The position numbers and the translations under genes were made by a program. A DNA stretch of 64,000 bases from Allomuricauda sp. (GTDB lineage: Bacteria; Bacteroidota; Bacteroidia; Flavobacteriales; Flavobacteriaceae), in NCBI RefSeq assembly GCF_013911645.1, contig NZ_JACESV010000001.1:1116001-1180000 (forward strand), given 5' to 3'. Numbering within the stretch: position 1 is the first letter of the stretch; each line of letters opens with the position of its first letter. The notes below the pieces were generated by a model, which was given only the letters and a program-made list of their open reading frames with translations, did no database searches and was not told where the DNA came from. Shown piece after piece: positions 35,482 through 44,665 of the stretch.

Positions 35482-36063
35482 ATGCTAGGCCTAAAATTAC
35501 CAACTGACCCAAGATGGGTAAACATTGTTGAAAAGAACATCGAAGAGATTCTTACGGATCATGCGTATTGCGAGCAAAAAGCAGCCAGTACTGCCATTTC
35601 GTTGATTATTGGTTTTCCGGAAAAGTCGGAATTGGTAAAGGAAATGACCGCTCTTGCCCGTGAGGAAATGGGTCATTTTAACATGGTGCACGATAAAATA
35701 GTAAAGCGCGGCTGGGTCTTGGGCCGTGAACGCAAGGATGAATATGTTATCGAGTTGATGAAATTCTTCCCAAAAGGCGGCAGCAGGGAAACCCACTTGG
35801 TCCACAAACTTTTGTATGCTGCCCTTATCGAGGCAAGAAGCTGCGAACGCTTTAGATTGCTATCAGAAGAAATAGCCGACGAAGAATTATCCGAGTTTTA
35901 CCGGAACCTTATGGTCAGCGAAGCCAACCATTACACCATGTTCCTAAAGTTTGCCCGCAAATACGGCAAAAAAGAGGAAGTGGACCAAAAATGGGAAGCC
36001 CTCTTGGAGTACGAGGCACAATTAATGAAAGACCTCGGCAAAAAGGAGACCATGCACGGTTAG
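35482..36063 (+). CDS. miaE: tRNA 2-methylthio-N6-isopentenyladenosine-37 hydroxylase
   Basis: Di-iron, ferritin-like hydroxylase acting on ms2i6A37 of tRNA. I set the start at ATG 35482 (MLGLKLPTDPRW), the family N-terminus; the open frame begins at 35377 but overlaps eboA's start and the promoter. It has 193 residues. Iron-ligand motifs visible are EEMGHFNMVHD, EARSCERF and SEANHYTMF. It is convergent with ppk1, overlapping by 4 bp. Confidence 0.93.
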   Translation: MLGLKLPTDPRWVNIVEKNIEEILTDHAYCEQKAASTAISLIIGFPEKSELVKEMTALAREEMGHFNMVHDKIVKRGWVLGRERKDEYVIELMKFFPKGGSRETHLVHKLLYAALIEARSCERFRLLSEEIADEELSEFYRNLMVSEANHYTMFLKFARKYGKKEEVDQKWEALLEYEAQLMKDLGKKETMHG

Positions 36064-38135
36064 GATTCCAATTTCCTTTTGTAATAATTGTACATTTCAA
36101 CCTGCGATCGCAGTTCGGCTTCCCCCTTGGCACGTTTTCTATAGGCATTGTCCTGTTTTGCGGAAAACACTCGTGCTTTGGAGTTATCTTTCCAAGAAAT
36201 ATCGAAAGTATCCAACAATTCCTGTCTAATATCGGGGTCGTAAATGGGACAGCCCACCTCTACCCTAAAGTCCAGGTTGCGCGTCATCCAATCTGCGGAT
36301 GAAATATAGATTTTCGGGTCGCCATCATTGCCAAAAATGAACAATCTGGGGTGTTCCAAAAACTTGTCCACCACACTTATGGCTTCAATATTTTCGCTCA
36401 TGCCCTCTACACCGGGAATAAGACAGCATATTCCCCGAACAATCATCTGTATCTTAACTCCTGCCCTACTGGCCTCATACAGTTTATCCACCATTTTATA
36501 AGAGGTAAGGCTATTCATCTTTATTTTGATGTAAGCCTCTTTCCCCGCCTTGGCAAAGGCGATTTCCTTATCGATCATCTTCATAAAAGATGACTTGGTG
36601 TAATGGGGCGATACAATAAGATGTTTGTATTTATTGATTTTATAATTGGTCTCGAAGAAGCCGAATACCTTGTTCATATCCTTTAAGATACCTTGATGGG
36701 CCGTAAACAGTGTATAATCCGTATAAATTTTCGCCGTGGACTCGTTAAAGTTACCGGTACTGATAAAGCCATACCTTTTGATACCCTCATTTTCTTCGCG
36801 CTCCACAAGGCAAATCTTACTGTGTACTTTTAGTCCGGGCACGCCAAAGATTAATTTTACGCCTTCATCTTGCAAAAAGTTGGCGTATTCAATATTGTTC
36901 TGCTCATCGAATCGGGCCTGCAACTCTATCTGTACGGTTACCTGTTTTCCGTTTTTAACGGCGTTGACCAAAGCATTTGCAATCTGACTGTCGCTGGCCA
37001 ATCGGTATATGGTGATTTTTATGCTGCGTACCTGTGGATCCATTGCGGCCTCCCTTAAAAATTTGGTCACATAACTAAAGGTATGGTATGGGGCGTAGAT
37101 CATGTAATCCTTGTGGGCAATCATATCCAACAAACTCCCTTTCATGCTCAAGCCTTTCACGGGCAAGGGCTCTATCTTATCGTACATAAGGTCTTGGCGC
37201 CCCAAACTGGGAAAACCCATATAATCCCTTCTGTTATGGTAACGACCACCGGGAATCACACTATCGGTGTCCATAATATCCATTTTTTCCTTCAGGAACT
37301 GGAGGGTGTCCTTGTCTATGCTCTTGTCATATACAAAGCGTACGGGATCGCTGATTTTCCGGTGCTCCACACTGGAAGAAATCTTTTCAATAAAACTTTT
37401 GCTCAGATCGTTGTCTATATCCAATTCTGCATCACGGGTAATCTTGATCATGTGGGCCGAAATGGACTCGAACTCGAACATCGTAAACACACTGTCCAAG
37501 CAAAAGCGGATCAAGTCATCCAATATGATGACGTAGTTCTTCTCCCCTTCTTTTGGCAATACCACAAAGCGGTCGATTCCCTTCGGGATCTCTATCAAGG
37601 CATACCTGTTGTGCTTTCCTTTGCCCGAACCGTTCTTCATAACCACCTTAACGGCCAAATAGGCAGCGGTGTCCTTCAGGAGCGGAAACTCGGTAAGGTC
37701 GTTCAGGATAATGGTCATCAACTCCTGGTTCACCTTTTTAAAGAAATAATCCCGAATGAACTCTGCCTGACTTTCGTTCACTTCGGTTTCCCTGATGATA
37801 AAAATATTTTCCTCACGAAGCTCCCTGTCAATTTGTTGGAAAATTTCAAGGCTGCGGGTCTGCTGATCGATCACAATTTTGGTGATTTCTTCCAACAAAT
37901 CCTTGGCCCTTTCTCCGCCCAAAACACTTTTACCCGTTTTTCCGGCATCTACAATACGTTTTACCGTGGCATAACGTACCTTAAAAAATTCATCCAAGTT
38001 GTTACTGAAAATCCCTAAAAACCGTAATCGGTCGATCAGTGGCACCCTATGATCTTTACTTTCTTGCAGTACCCTTGCGTTAAAGTGAAGCCAACTGATT
38101 TCCCGGTTTATATATTCGTTCTTTGTTTTTACCAT
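36060..38135 (-). CDS. ppk1: Polyphosphate kinase 1
   Basis: Makes inorganic polyphosphate from ATP. It has 691 residues, the family size. The N-terminal domain opens with NREISWLHFNARVLQE. The autophosphorylated-His region shows KVHSKICLVER and the following YGFISTGNFNEST, and the second HKD-like half has KMNSLTSYKMVDKLYEAS and VRGICCLIPGVEG. The ATG follows the sixA stop with no gap, and pdxH is 15 bp further upstream, so the three form one operon. Confidence 0.96.
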   Translation of the reverse strand: MVKTKNEYINREISWLHFNARVLQESKDHRVPLIDRLRFLGIFSNNLDEFFKVRYATVKRIVDAGKTGKSVLGGERAKDLLEEITKIVIDQQTRSLEIFQQIDRELREENIFIIRETEVNESQAEFIRDYFFKKVNQELMTIILNDLTEFPLLKDTAAYLAVKVVMKNGSGKGKHNRYALIEIPKGIDRFVVLPKEGEKNYVIILDDLIRFCLDSVFTMFEFESISAHMIKITRDAELDIDNDLSKSFIEKISSSVEHRKISDPVRFVYDKSIDKDTLQFLKEKMDIMDTDSVIPGGRYHNRRDYMGFPSLGRQDLMYDKIEPLPVKGLSMKGSLLDMIAHKDYMIYAPYHTFSYVTKFLREAAMDPQVRSIKITIYRLASDSQIANALVNAVKNGKQVTVQIELQARFDEQNNIEYANFLQDEGVKLIFGVPGLKVHSKICLVEREENEGIKRYGFISTGNFNESTAKIYTDYTLFTAHQGILKDMNKVFGFFETNYKINKYKHLIVSPHYTKSSFMKMIDKEIAFAKAGKEAYIKIKMNSLTSYKMVDKLYEASRAGVKIQMIVRGICCLIPGVEGMSENIEAISVVDKFLEHPRLFIFGNDGDPKIYISSADWMTRNLDFRVEVGCPIYDPDIRQELLDTFDISWKDNSKARVFSAKQDNAYRKRAKGEAELRSQVEMYNYYKRKLES

Positions 38136-38624
38136 CTATTTTTTCAAGTGTTTTGGAAAGACCATTTGCTTTGTGGTTCCCTTGGATATTTTGGACCAAT
38201 CGTCCACACCAAATGTAATGTGTACAAGTCCAGCCGTGGGAACGTTCTCAATATACTGATCTCCCCAAGTATTTGCAAGCGAGGTAAAGGCATAATTGTG
38301 ACCAAAGATGGCCACGGTATCCAAATTATTGTCTAAATGCTGAACAAATTGCTGTACACTATTGCCTGAAAAATCGTAAAGCATATCATTGACCTTGAAT
38401 CTGGACAGGTCAAAATCCAGATTTCTTACAAAGATCATACTGGTATGTAAAGCACGATTGGCTGGGCTTGAATAAATAAAGTCTATTGAAGGGGCATGCA
38501 AAGCAAAGGTTTGGGAAACCAAATGGGCGTCATTGATTCCTCTTTGTTTTAAAGGTCTGTCTTTGTCGGAGACATCGTAATCCCATGAGGATTTCCCATG
38601 TCTCATCAGTATCAATTGTTTCAT
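38136..38624 (-). CDS. sixA: SixA-like histidine phosphatase
   Basis: A 162-residue histidine phosphatase (phosphoglycerate mutase-like) with the catalytic RHG at residues 8-10 and a second His in IFGHNYAF. The small size is that of SixA, a phosphohistidine phosphatase. In the genome it directly precedes ppk1 (stop and start abut), a pairing I recall as frequent in Bacteroidota. A role in dephosphorylating a histidine-phosphorylated protein linked to polyphosphate is attractive but unproven; other small-molecule phosphatase roles are possible. Confidence 0.85.
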   Translation of the reverse strand: MKQLILMRHGKSSWDYDVSDKDRPLKQRGINDAHLVSQTFALHAPSIDFIYSSPANRALHTSMIFVRNLDFDLSRFKVNDMLYDFSGNSVQQFVQHLDNNLDTVAIFGHNYAFTSLANTWGDQYIENVPTAGLVHITFGVDDWSKISKGTTKQMVFPKHLKK

Positions 38625-38639
38625 CTTGTAGGGGTTAGG

Positions 38640-39287
38640 TTAGGGGGCCAATCGCTCTATTTTCCAATCAAAATCTTCCTGGAGGGAGTATCGTATCCGA
38701 TCGTGCAATCGGTTAGGGCGACCTTGCCAAAATTCCATGGAAATGGGGCGAACCAAATATCCTCCCCAATGCTCGGGCCTGGGCACTTCCTTGCTTTCAT
38801 ATTTCTGTTCGAGCTGCTTCAACTTATCCTCCAAATATTCACGGGACGGAACTACCTTGCTTTGGTCAGAAACAATGGCACCTAGTTTACTGCCATGTGG
38901 GCGGGATTCGAAGTATCCATCTGAAAGATTTTCGGCTATTTTTTCTGCGGTACCCTTTATGATGACCTGACGTTCCATATTTGGCCAAAAAAAAGACAGG
39001 CAAACCGACGGATTTGCTGCAATGGCCCTTCCCTTTTCACTTTGGTAATTGCTATAAAAAATGAAACCCTCAAAGGTGAATTTTTTCATTAAAACCACCC
39101 TGCTTTTCGGAAATCCATCCAATCCAATGGTAGAAATCGTCATGGCATTGGGTTCGTCCACCCCTTCTGAAGCTTCTACCTCATAAAACCACTTCTGAAA
39201 TTGCTCCAACGGGTTTTCCTTTATAGAGGCTTCGGTCAGCTCACTTTTTTCGTAAGTTTTTCTGTAATCACCAAGGTCTTTTTGCAT
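38640..39287 (-). CDS. pdxH: Pyridoxamine 5'-phosphate oxidase
   Basis: FMN-dependent enzyme forming pyridoxal 5'-phosphate. I chose the ATG at 39287 (MQKDLGDYRK). The TTG at 39311 would lie at the predicted transcription start, given the -7 box at 39319-39326. It has 215 residues. Motifs are PNAMTISTIGLDGFPKSRVV (FMN binding), FYSNYQSEKGR, and the C-terminal EFWQGRPNRLHDRIRY signature. First gene of the pdxH-sixA-ppk1 unit. Confidence 0.95.
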   Translation of the reverse strand: MQKDLGDYRKTYEKSELTEASIKENPLEQFQKWFYEVEASEGVDEPNAMTISTIGLDGFPKSRVVLMKKFTFEGFIFYSNYQSEKGRAIAANPSVCLSFFWPNMERQVIIKGTAEKIAENLSDGYFESRPHGSKLGAIVSDQSKVVPSREYLEDKLKQLEQKYESKEVPRPEHWGGYLVRPISMEFWQGRPNRLHDRIRYSLQEDFDWKIERLAP

Positions 39288-39318
39288 GACGTGAAGTTCG
39301 GGAAAATTCAAATGTCAG

Positions 39319-39326
39319 CAAAGATA
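39319..39326 (-). promoter_or_regulatory. -7 box for pdxH-sixA-ppk1
   Basis: TATCTTTG on the minus strand, a full TAnnTTTG match, about 32 bp upstream of the chosen pdxH ATG. No clear TTG at -33. Confidence 0.45.
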
Positions 39327-39381
39327 GACGTACAAAAAGAAGTTGTTTTTATTTGAAGGACATCGAATTCCTATTCAATCG

Positions 39382-39795
39382 TCAATCAATTTTTTCGTAT
39401 TTAATTTGGGTAAGAACCGGAGCATCCGCCGGATAGGTAATATATTCCAAATGAAGGACATTGTTTTTTATCCAAAATTTACTGTTAAACCCACCTTGGC
39501 CTTCCAAATTTCGAAAAAACAAACTATCTCCTTCAACTTCAAAGGTACCTGTGTATTCTGAAGATTCGGTAAGTTCGGTTTTAGGCGCCCCATTAAATCC
39601 AAACCATTCAATTCTTCGTTTAAAAGTGGAATTTACGTTAAATGTATAGTTATTGATTATGATACCTTGTTCTTGTTCGTACGTTTTACTCCAGCTACCC
39701 AAAAGATTTGGCTCAAAGCCTTGGGTTGGCTCGTCCGCCTTATTACAGGATACTATTAGAAGAAAAATAAAGAAACCAATAAATCCTTTGCTCAT
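39382..39795 (-). CDS. Hypothetical lipoprotein (lipocalin-like)
   Basis: A 137-residue lipoprotein with lipobox LIVSC (Cys17). The mature part is rich in beta strands and resembles the lipocalin-like domains common in Bacteroidota lipoproteins: GSWSKTYEQEQG near the N-terminus, then alternating strands with Tyr, Thr and charged residues. No catalytic motif and no obvious operon partner: rnz ends 62 bp upstream. Function unknown; envelope location is likely. Confidence 0.7.
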   Translation of the reverse strand: MSKGFIGFFIFLLIVSCNKADEPTQGFEPNLLGSWSKTYEQEQGIIINNYTFNVNSTFKRRIEWFGFNGAPKTELTESSEYTGTFEVEGDSLFFRNLEGQGGFNSKFWIKNNVLHLEYITYPADAPVLTQIKYEKID

Positions 39796-39857
39796 AGAAT
39801 AAAGCTTTGTAAATAAGATACATATTTGAACTTTTGGTTGCTTTGCAATAAATCAAC

Positions 39858-40763
39858 TCAAAATTCAAAAGACTTACCATCGTCGGCTAGATCCACCACT
39901 GGAAAAACCTCCTCCGCTTCTTTTTTAAATAGTTCGATGGATTTGTAGCGCGTGGAATAATGGCCCAATATCAGCAATTTGGCATTGGCCTTTTTGGCGA
40001 TTTGTGCGGCTTGCTTGGCTGTGCTATGTTTTGTTTTTTCGCAAAGGTGTTCCTCGGATTCCAAAAAAGTGGATTCGTGATACAGCACTGTCACATCTTT
40101 AATAATGGGCAAAATAGCTTCGTTATAGACCGTATCACTACAAAAAGCATAACTTTTGGGCTCGGGCGGGTCTAACGTAAGCTTCTTATTGGGAATGATG
40201 TTGCCAGAGGCATCTTTACCGTCAACGCCCTTTTTAATGTTATTGAACTGGCTCTTGTCTATACCGAACTTTTTGGCAGCTACAACATTCAATGTTCTTG
40301 GCGATTCCTTTTCTTGAAACAAAAATCCATTGGTATACACCCTGTGAATTAAAGGAACGGTTCGCACGGTGACTTTCCCATCTTCAAAAACAAGTTCGGA
40401 TTCTTTGGATTCCAATTCGTGGAATATCAACGGGTAATTGGTCCAAGAATCACCCAATTTTAGAAATAGGGTGATGGCCTGTTTGATTCCTTTGGGGCCG
40501 TAAATGTGCAGTTCTTTGTCCCTGCCCAACAACCTAAAGGTTGAGATCAAACCGGGAAGGCCAAAAAAATGGTCCCCATGGAGATGCGATATAAAAATGT
40601 GGTTGATTCTGGAAAACTTGACCTTGTATTTTCTCAACTGCACTTGGGTTCCCTCACCGCAATCGATCAAAAACAGATGGTTCTTTATTTCAAGTACCTG
40701 CGAAGTAGGATTGGTAAATGTTCGTGGTGTAGCGGCATAGCAACCAAGTACGGTCAATTTCAT
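39858..40763 (-). CDS. rnz: Ribonuclease Z
   Basis: Metallo-beta-lactamase-fold endonuclease that removes 3' trailers from tRNA precursors. It has 301 residues, the short RNase Z form. The metal motif HLHGDH (60-65) stands in SHLHGDHFFGLPGL, and later metal ligands are in FCSDTVYNEAILP and LGHYSTRY. It overlaps the preceding small gene by 4 bp and completes a pyrR-pyrB-orf-rnz unit. Confidence 0.95.
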   Translation of the reverse strand: MKLTVLGCYAATPRTFTNPTSQVLEIKNHLFLIDCGEGTQVQLRKYKVKFSRINHIFISHLHGDHFFGLPGLISTFRLLGRDKELHIYGPKGIKQAITLFLKLGDSWTNYPLIFHELESKESELVFEDGKVTVRTVPLIHRVYTNGFLFQEKESPRTLNVVAAKKFGIDKSQFNNIKKGVDGKDASGNIIPNKKLTLDPPEPKSYAFCSDTVYNEAILPIIKDVTVLYHESTFLESEEHLCEKTKHSTAKQAAQIAKKANAKLLILGHYSTRYKSIELFKKEAEEVFPVVDLADDGKSFEF

Positions 40764-41092
40764 ATACCCAGGTCCCGTTCTATTTCTTCCATTTCGATAA
40801 GGTCCTTGGCCTCTTGCAGGGTAGGCACCACGCTAATCTCTTCAGGAACCTCGTCGTAGTTTAACTTATCGGTCACCAAAACAAATGACCTGCCAGCACC
40901 TTTGTGGGTGTTCGAAATGTCCAAAAACTCCAATAAATCGGCAATTTTTAAGGTATTGAAAGAAAAAAGGTTGACAACAATATTGTCGTGCTTGAGTTTT
41001 GGGTATGCTTTGTTGAGGTTTTCCAAAAAACCGCTTAAGGTGGTCTTTTCCTGAAAAACAATCGTTGTTGTTCCGTCTTTGTCGAAAATCAT
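40760..41092 (-). CDS. Small STAS-like protein encoded with rnz
   Basis: A 110-residue cytoplasmic protein. The order of elements (VVNLFSFNTLKIADLLEFLD, then GAGRSFVLVTD, then VPTLQEAKDLIEMEEIERDL) suggests an anti-sigma-antagonist (STAS)-like fold, but no phosphorylatable Ser in the standard position is evident. It is located between pyrB (3 bp) and rnz (4-bp overlap) and I recall the same pairing with rnz in other Flavobacteriaceae. Function unknown. Confidence 0.75.
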   Translation of the reverse strand: MIFDKDGTTTIVFQEKTTLSGFLENLNKAYPKLKHDNIVVNLFSFNTLKIADLLEFLDISNTHKGAGRSFVLVTDKLNYDEVPEEISVVPTLQEAKDLIEMEEIERDLGI

Positions 41093-41095
41093 CTT

Positions 41096-42022
41096 TTACT
41101 TAATTTTTGATGCCAATAGGTAAAGTACTGCCATACGTACTGCCACTCCGTTTTCTACCTGATGTAAAATAATGGATTGGTCGGAGTCCGCTACATCACT
41201 GGTTATTTCCACACCGCGGTTTATAGGGCCGGGGTGCATGATCACAATTTGTTTGTCCAAACTGTCCAACAGTCCCTTATTGACCCCGAATTGTTGCGTG
41301 TATTCACGAGTGGATGGGAAATAACTGATATCCATACGTTCGTTCTGAACACGGAGCATATTGGCCACATCGCACCATTCCAAGGCCTTTTTTAGGTTGG
41401 TCTCCACCCCTACTCCCAGAGATTCTATATGTTTGGGAATAAGTGTTTTTGGTCCACAGACTTTTACGTTGGCCCCTTGTAGTTTTAAGGCAAAAATATT
41501 GGACAACGCTACCCTTGAGTGAAGGATATCACCAACTATTACCACATTTTTACCCCCCACATCACCTAACTTTTCGCGGATGGAATAAGAATCCAAGAGT
41601 GCTTGCGTGGGGTGCTCGTGGGCACCATCACCAGCATTTACGATAGCCGCCTTTACGTGTTTTGACAAGAAAATGCCCGCTCCTGGATTGGGGTGCCGCA
41701 TCACTACCATATCCACTTTCATGGACAGGATGTTATTCACGGTATCGATGAGGGTCTCCCCCTTTTTTACGGATGATTGTCCTGCGGAAAAATTGACCAC
41801 ATCGGCAGAAAGTCGCTTTTCGGCCAGCTCAAAAGATAGTTTTGTACGGGTACTGTTCTCAAAAAAGATGTTGGCTATGGTAATATCACGAAGTGTGGGC
41901 ACTTTTTTAATGGAACGGTTGATCACTTCCTTAAAATGGTCGGCCGTTTCAAATATGAGCGATATATCCTTTTTGTTCAGATATTTGATTCCCAACAAAT
42001 GGTTTACACTTAACTCGCTCAT
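41096..42022 (-). CDS. pyrB: Aspartate carbamoyltransferase catalytic subunit
   Basis: Catalyses carbamoyl phosphate plus aspartate to carbamoyl aspartate, the committed step of pyrimidine synthesis. It has 308 residues. The carbamoyl-phosphate loop STRT is at 57-60 in FENSTRTKLSFE, and the HPTQALLD motif is present. No pyrI regulatory chain follows, so feedback control by PyrI is unlikely. It is 6 bp after pyrR, which could regulate the unit. Confidence 0.96.
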   Translation of the reverse strand: MSELSVNHLLGIKYLNKKDISLIFETADHFKEVINRSIKKVPTLRDITIANIFFENSTRTKLSFELAEKRLSADVVNFSAGQSSVKKGETLIDTVNNILSMKVDMVVMRHPNPGAGIFLSKHVKAAIVNAGDGAHEHPTQALLDSYSIREKLGDVGGKNVVIVGDILHSRVALSNIFALKLQGANVKVCGPKTLIPKHIESLGVGVETNLKKALEWCDVANMLRVQNERMDISYFPSTREYTQQFGVNKGLLDSLDKQIVIMHPGPINRGVEITSDVADSDQSIILHQVENGVAVRMAVLYLLASKIK

Positions 42023-42028
42023 TCCCTT

Positions 42029-42565
42029 TTATTTGCTTACTAAATATACTTTATCCTCACCGTCGTTCTCTTCCCACATCACCTTTACTTTTTCTTTGTT
42101 GATGGCATCCACCTGCCTGCCTCTATATGTCGGTTGTATGGGCAAATGTCTGCTAAAACGCCTATCTATCAACGTCAATAGTTCGATGTTGCTTGGTCTT
42201 CCAAAGGATTGGATGGCCGTTAGTGCCGCCCTGATGCTTCTTCCGGTATAGAGCACATCATCAATGAACACCACTTTTTTATCCTCCACCAAAAAATCCA
42301 TTTGTGTGGAATTGGCTTTTAGGATTTCTCCACGTCCAAAATCGTCCCTAAAAAATGTGATGTCCAAGGAACCAAGGTCAATATGTTTGATCTTGTATTC
42401 TTTTTTGAGAATCTTTACCAACCTTTCTGCCAAAAAAACGCCTCTGGGCTGAATACCGATCAATGCGGTATCGGTAAAATCCAAATGGTTTTCCATTAGT
42501 TGACAGGCCAACCGGTGCAGTATGATGTTGATTTCCTTTGAAGTAAGCAGAACTTTTTGACTCAT
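42029..42565 (-). CDS. pyrR: Bifunctional pyrimidine regulator / uracil phosphoribosyltransferase
   Basis: PRPP-binding protein of the PyrR family, 178 residues. The PRPP loop is VVFIDDVLYTGRSIRAAL and the N-terminal conserved stretch IGIQPRGVFLAERL is present. In Firmicutes PyrR binds leader RNA to attenuate pyr operons; in Bacteroidota its regulatory role is less clear, and only about 25 nt of leader is predicted here, too short for an attenuator. A TACTTTTG -7 box lies at 42595-42602. Confidence 0.93.
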   Translation of the reverse strand: MSQKVLLTSKEINIILHRLACQLMENHLDFTDTALIGIQPRGVFLAERLVKILKKEYKIKHIDLGSLDITFFRDDFGRGEILKANSTQMDFLVEDKKVVFIDDVLYTGRSIRAALTAIQSFGRPSNIELLTLIDRRFSRHLPIQPTYRGRQVDAINKEKVKVMWEENDGEDKVYLVSK

Positions 42566-42594
42566 ATGCTATGTGCGACCAACTCGGTTGAATA

Positions 42595-42602
42595 CAAAAG
42601 TA
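42595..42602 (-). promoter_or_regulatory. -7 box for pyrR-pyrB-orf-rnz
   Basis: TACTTTTG on the minus strand, a full TAnnTTTG match, 30 bp before the pyrR ATG. It lies just after the rpsA terminator. Confidence 0.45.
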
Positions 42603-42628
42603 AGCAATTCTTTAAAATGTTCGCGACA

Positions 42629-42660
42629 TAAAAAAGCCCCGACTGTTTCCAGCGGGGCTT
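42629..42660 (-). terminator. Intrinsic terminator after rpsA
   Basis: Stem AAGCCCCG / CGGGGCTT (42634-42660) with an 11-nt loop, followed on the minus strand by a run of T. It lies 20 bp after the rpsA stop. Confidence 0.85.
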
Positions 42661-42680
42661 CGTATCATTGAAAAGTCCGA

Positions 42681-44516
42681 TTACTTTTTCTTGGAATCGG
42701 CTTCCATTTTGTCTTTCAATGCTTGCAATGCGGAGTTGGCATCTCCAAGGGTCGGAGCAGCTTCATCGGATGATGCGGCTCTTTTCTTGGCAGCAGCTTT
42801 CACATTTCTATCTTCTTGCTCTCTAAAGATTGCAGTGTGGCTCGCCACCACTCTCTTGAAATCTTTATTGAACTCGATGATCTTGAATTCGGCTTCTTCT
42901 CCTTTTACAAGTTTCTTGCCGTCTTCTTTTTCCATGTGGCGCTGTGGAACAAATCCAACGATATCCTCGTTGAAGTTAATGGTAGCTCCTTTGTCAACAA
43001 CCTCTGCAATTGCAGCTTTGTGCACTGTACCTTCAGCAAACTCTTCGGAGTACTTGTCCCAAGGGTTCTCTGTGGTTTGTTTGTGTCCAAGGCTCAATTT
43101 GCGCCCTTCTACGTCCAATTCCAATACTTCCACCTCCAAGGTATCGCCTACGGCAACAAACTCGGATGGATGCTTGATTTTCTTTGTCCAAGAAAGATCG
43201 GAAATATAGATCAAACCGTCGATTCCTTCTTCCAACTCTACGAATACCCCAAAGTTGGTAAAGTTTCTAACGATTCCTTTGTGACGTGATCCAACAGGAT
43301 ATTTGGAAGTGATATCTGTCCATGGGTCTGGCGTTAATTGCTTAATACCCAACGACATTTTACGATCTTCCCTATCCAAGGTCAATACAACAGCTTCAAC
43401 TTCGTCTCCCACGTTTACAAAGTCTTGGGCGGATCTTAGGTGCGTACTCCACGACATTTCTGAAACGTGGATCAAACCTTCAACGCCATCGGCAACTTCG
43501 ATAAATGCACCATAATCGGCGATTACAACTACTTTACCTTTTACTTTGTCACCAACTTTGATCTCATCGCCCAAGGCATCCCATGGATGTTTCTCCAATT
43601 GCTTAAGACCCAACTGGATTCTTGACTTGTTATCATCAAAATCAAGGATAACAACGTTCAATTTCTGATCTAGGTCCACAACTTCGTTCGGGTGATTGAT
43701 CCTGCTCCAAGATAGGTCGGTAATGTGAACCAATCCATCCACACCTCCAAGGTCGATAAATACCCCGTAAGATGTAATGTTCTTCACGATACCTTCCAAT
43801 ACTTGACCTTTTTCCAATTGGCCAATGATCTCTTTTTTCTGCTCTTCGATATCCGCTTCGATCAAAGCTTTGTGGGAAACCACTACGTTCTTGAACTCGT
43901 GGTTGATCTTCACTACTTTGAACTCCATGGTCTTGCCTACGTACTGATCGTAATCGCGGATAGGCTTCACATCAATTTGGGAACCTGGCAAGAATGCCTC
44001 GATGCCGAATACGTCCACGATCATACCACCTTTGGTACGACATTTAACGAATCCAGTAACGATCTCTTCTTTGTCGTGTGCGTTGTTAACACGCTCCCAC
44101 GCCTTGATGGTTCTTGCTTTACGGTGAGACAACACCAATTGTCCGGTCTTGTCTTCACGGATATCTATAAGTACCTCAACTTTATCACCAACTTTAAGAT
44201 CGGGATTGTAGCGGAACTCATTCAAGGAAATTACACCTTCGGACTTGGCATTGATATCAATGATCGCCTCACGGTCTGTCATGTGAACCACTTTCCCTTC
44301 CACTACTTCCTCATCGGCAGTGTCCACAAAGTTTTCCTCTACAAGTGTTTCAAATTCCTTGAGCTTGGTATCATCTACGCGCTCAATTCCTTCTTCGTAC
44401 TTGTCCCAATCAAAATTTTCAAGAAATTCCTGAGGATCTTGTTTGGGTTCTGTTTCTTTTACTTCTGGTGCTGCGGCAGTTTCTTCTACCTCAACGTTTT
44501 GTTTTTCTTCAGCCAT
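42681..44516 (-). CDS. rpsA: 30S ribosomal protein S1
   Basis: RNA-binding ribosomal protein needed for initiation on structured mRNAs. I chose the ATG at 44516 (MAEEKQNVEVEET); the frame is open further up but that stretch is leader. It has 611 residues with an acidic N-terminal extension and six S1 (OB-fold) domains, the middle ones easy to see from the repeated GxVxxIxxYGxFIDL/ EV pattern (for example GIVKNITSYGVFIDLGG). A consensus promoter at 44636-44665 predicts a leader of about 113 nt, room for the autoregulation known for S1. Confidence 0.95.
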   Translation of the reverse strand: MAEEKQNVEVEETAAAPEVKETEPKQDPQEFLENFDWDKYEEGIERVDDTKLKEFETLVEENFVDTADEEVVEGKVVHMTDREAIIDINAKSEGVISLNEFRYNPDLKVGDKVEVLIDIREDKTGQLVLSHRKARTIKAWERVNNAHDKEEIVTGFVKCRTKGGMIVDVFGIEAFLPGSQIDVKPIRDYDQYVGKTMEFKVVKINHEFKNVVVSHKALIEADIEEQKKEIIGQLEKGQVLEGIVKNITSYGVFIDLGGVDGLVHITDLSWSRINHPNEVVDLDQKLNVVILDFDDNKSRIQLGLKQLEKHPWDALGDEIKVGDKVKGKVVVIADYGAFIEVADGVEGLIHVSEMSWSTHLRSAQDFVNVGDEVEAVVLTLDREDRKMSLGIKQLTPDPWTDITSKYPVGSRHKGIVRNFTNFGVFVELEEGIDGLIYISDLSWTKKIKHPSEFVAVGDTLEVEVLELDVEGRKLSLGHKQTTENPWDKYSEEFAEGTVHKAAIAEVVDKGATINFNEDIVGFVPQRHMEKEDGKKLVKGEEAEFKIIEFNKDFKRVVASHTAIFREQEDRNVKAAAKKRAASSDEAAPTLGDANSALQALKDKMEADSKKK

Positions 44517-44635
44517 GCTGCTGATTAAAATTTGTATTCCACGTTTTACAAGAGTTGAACAATTACCGCGGAAGTGGTTTTTATAATGATTTTCTAAAAT
44601 TCCCTTTTTCTCTTGCCTCCTTGCCAAAAGGGGTG

Positions 44636-44665
44636 CAAAAATACAATTAAATTCTTGATATACAA
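44636..44665 (-). promoter_or_regulatory. Consensus Bacteroidota promoter of rpsA
   Basis: On the minus strand: TTG (complement of 44663-44665), exactly 19 nt, then TATTTTTG (complement of 44636-44643). A full match in both elements and spacing. The predicted start is near 44629. Confidence 0.8.
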
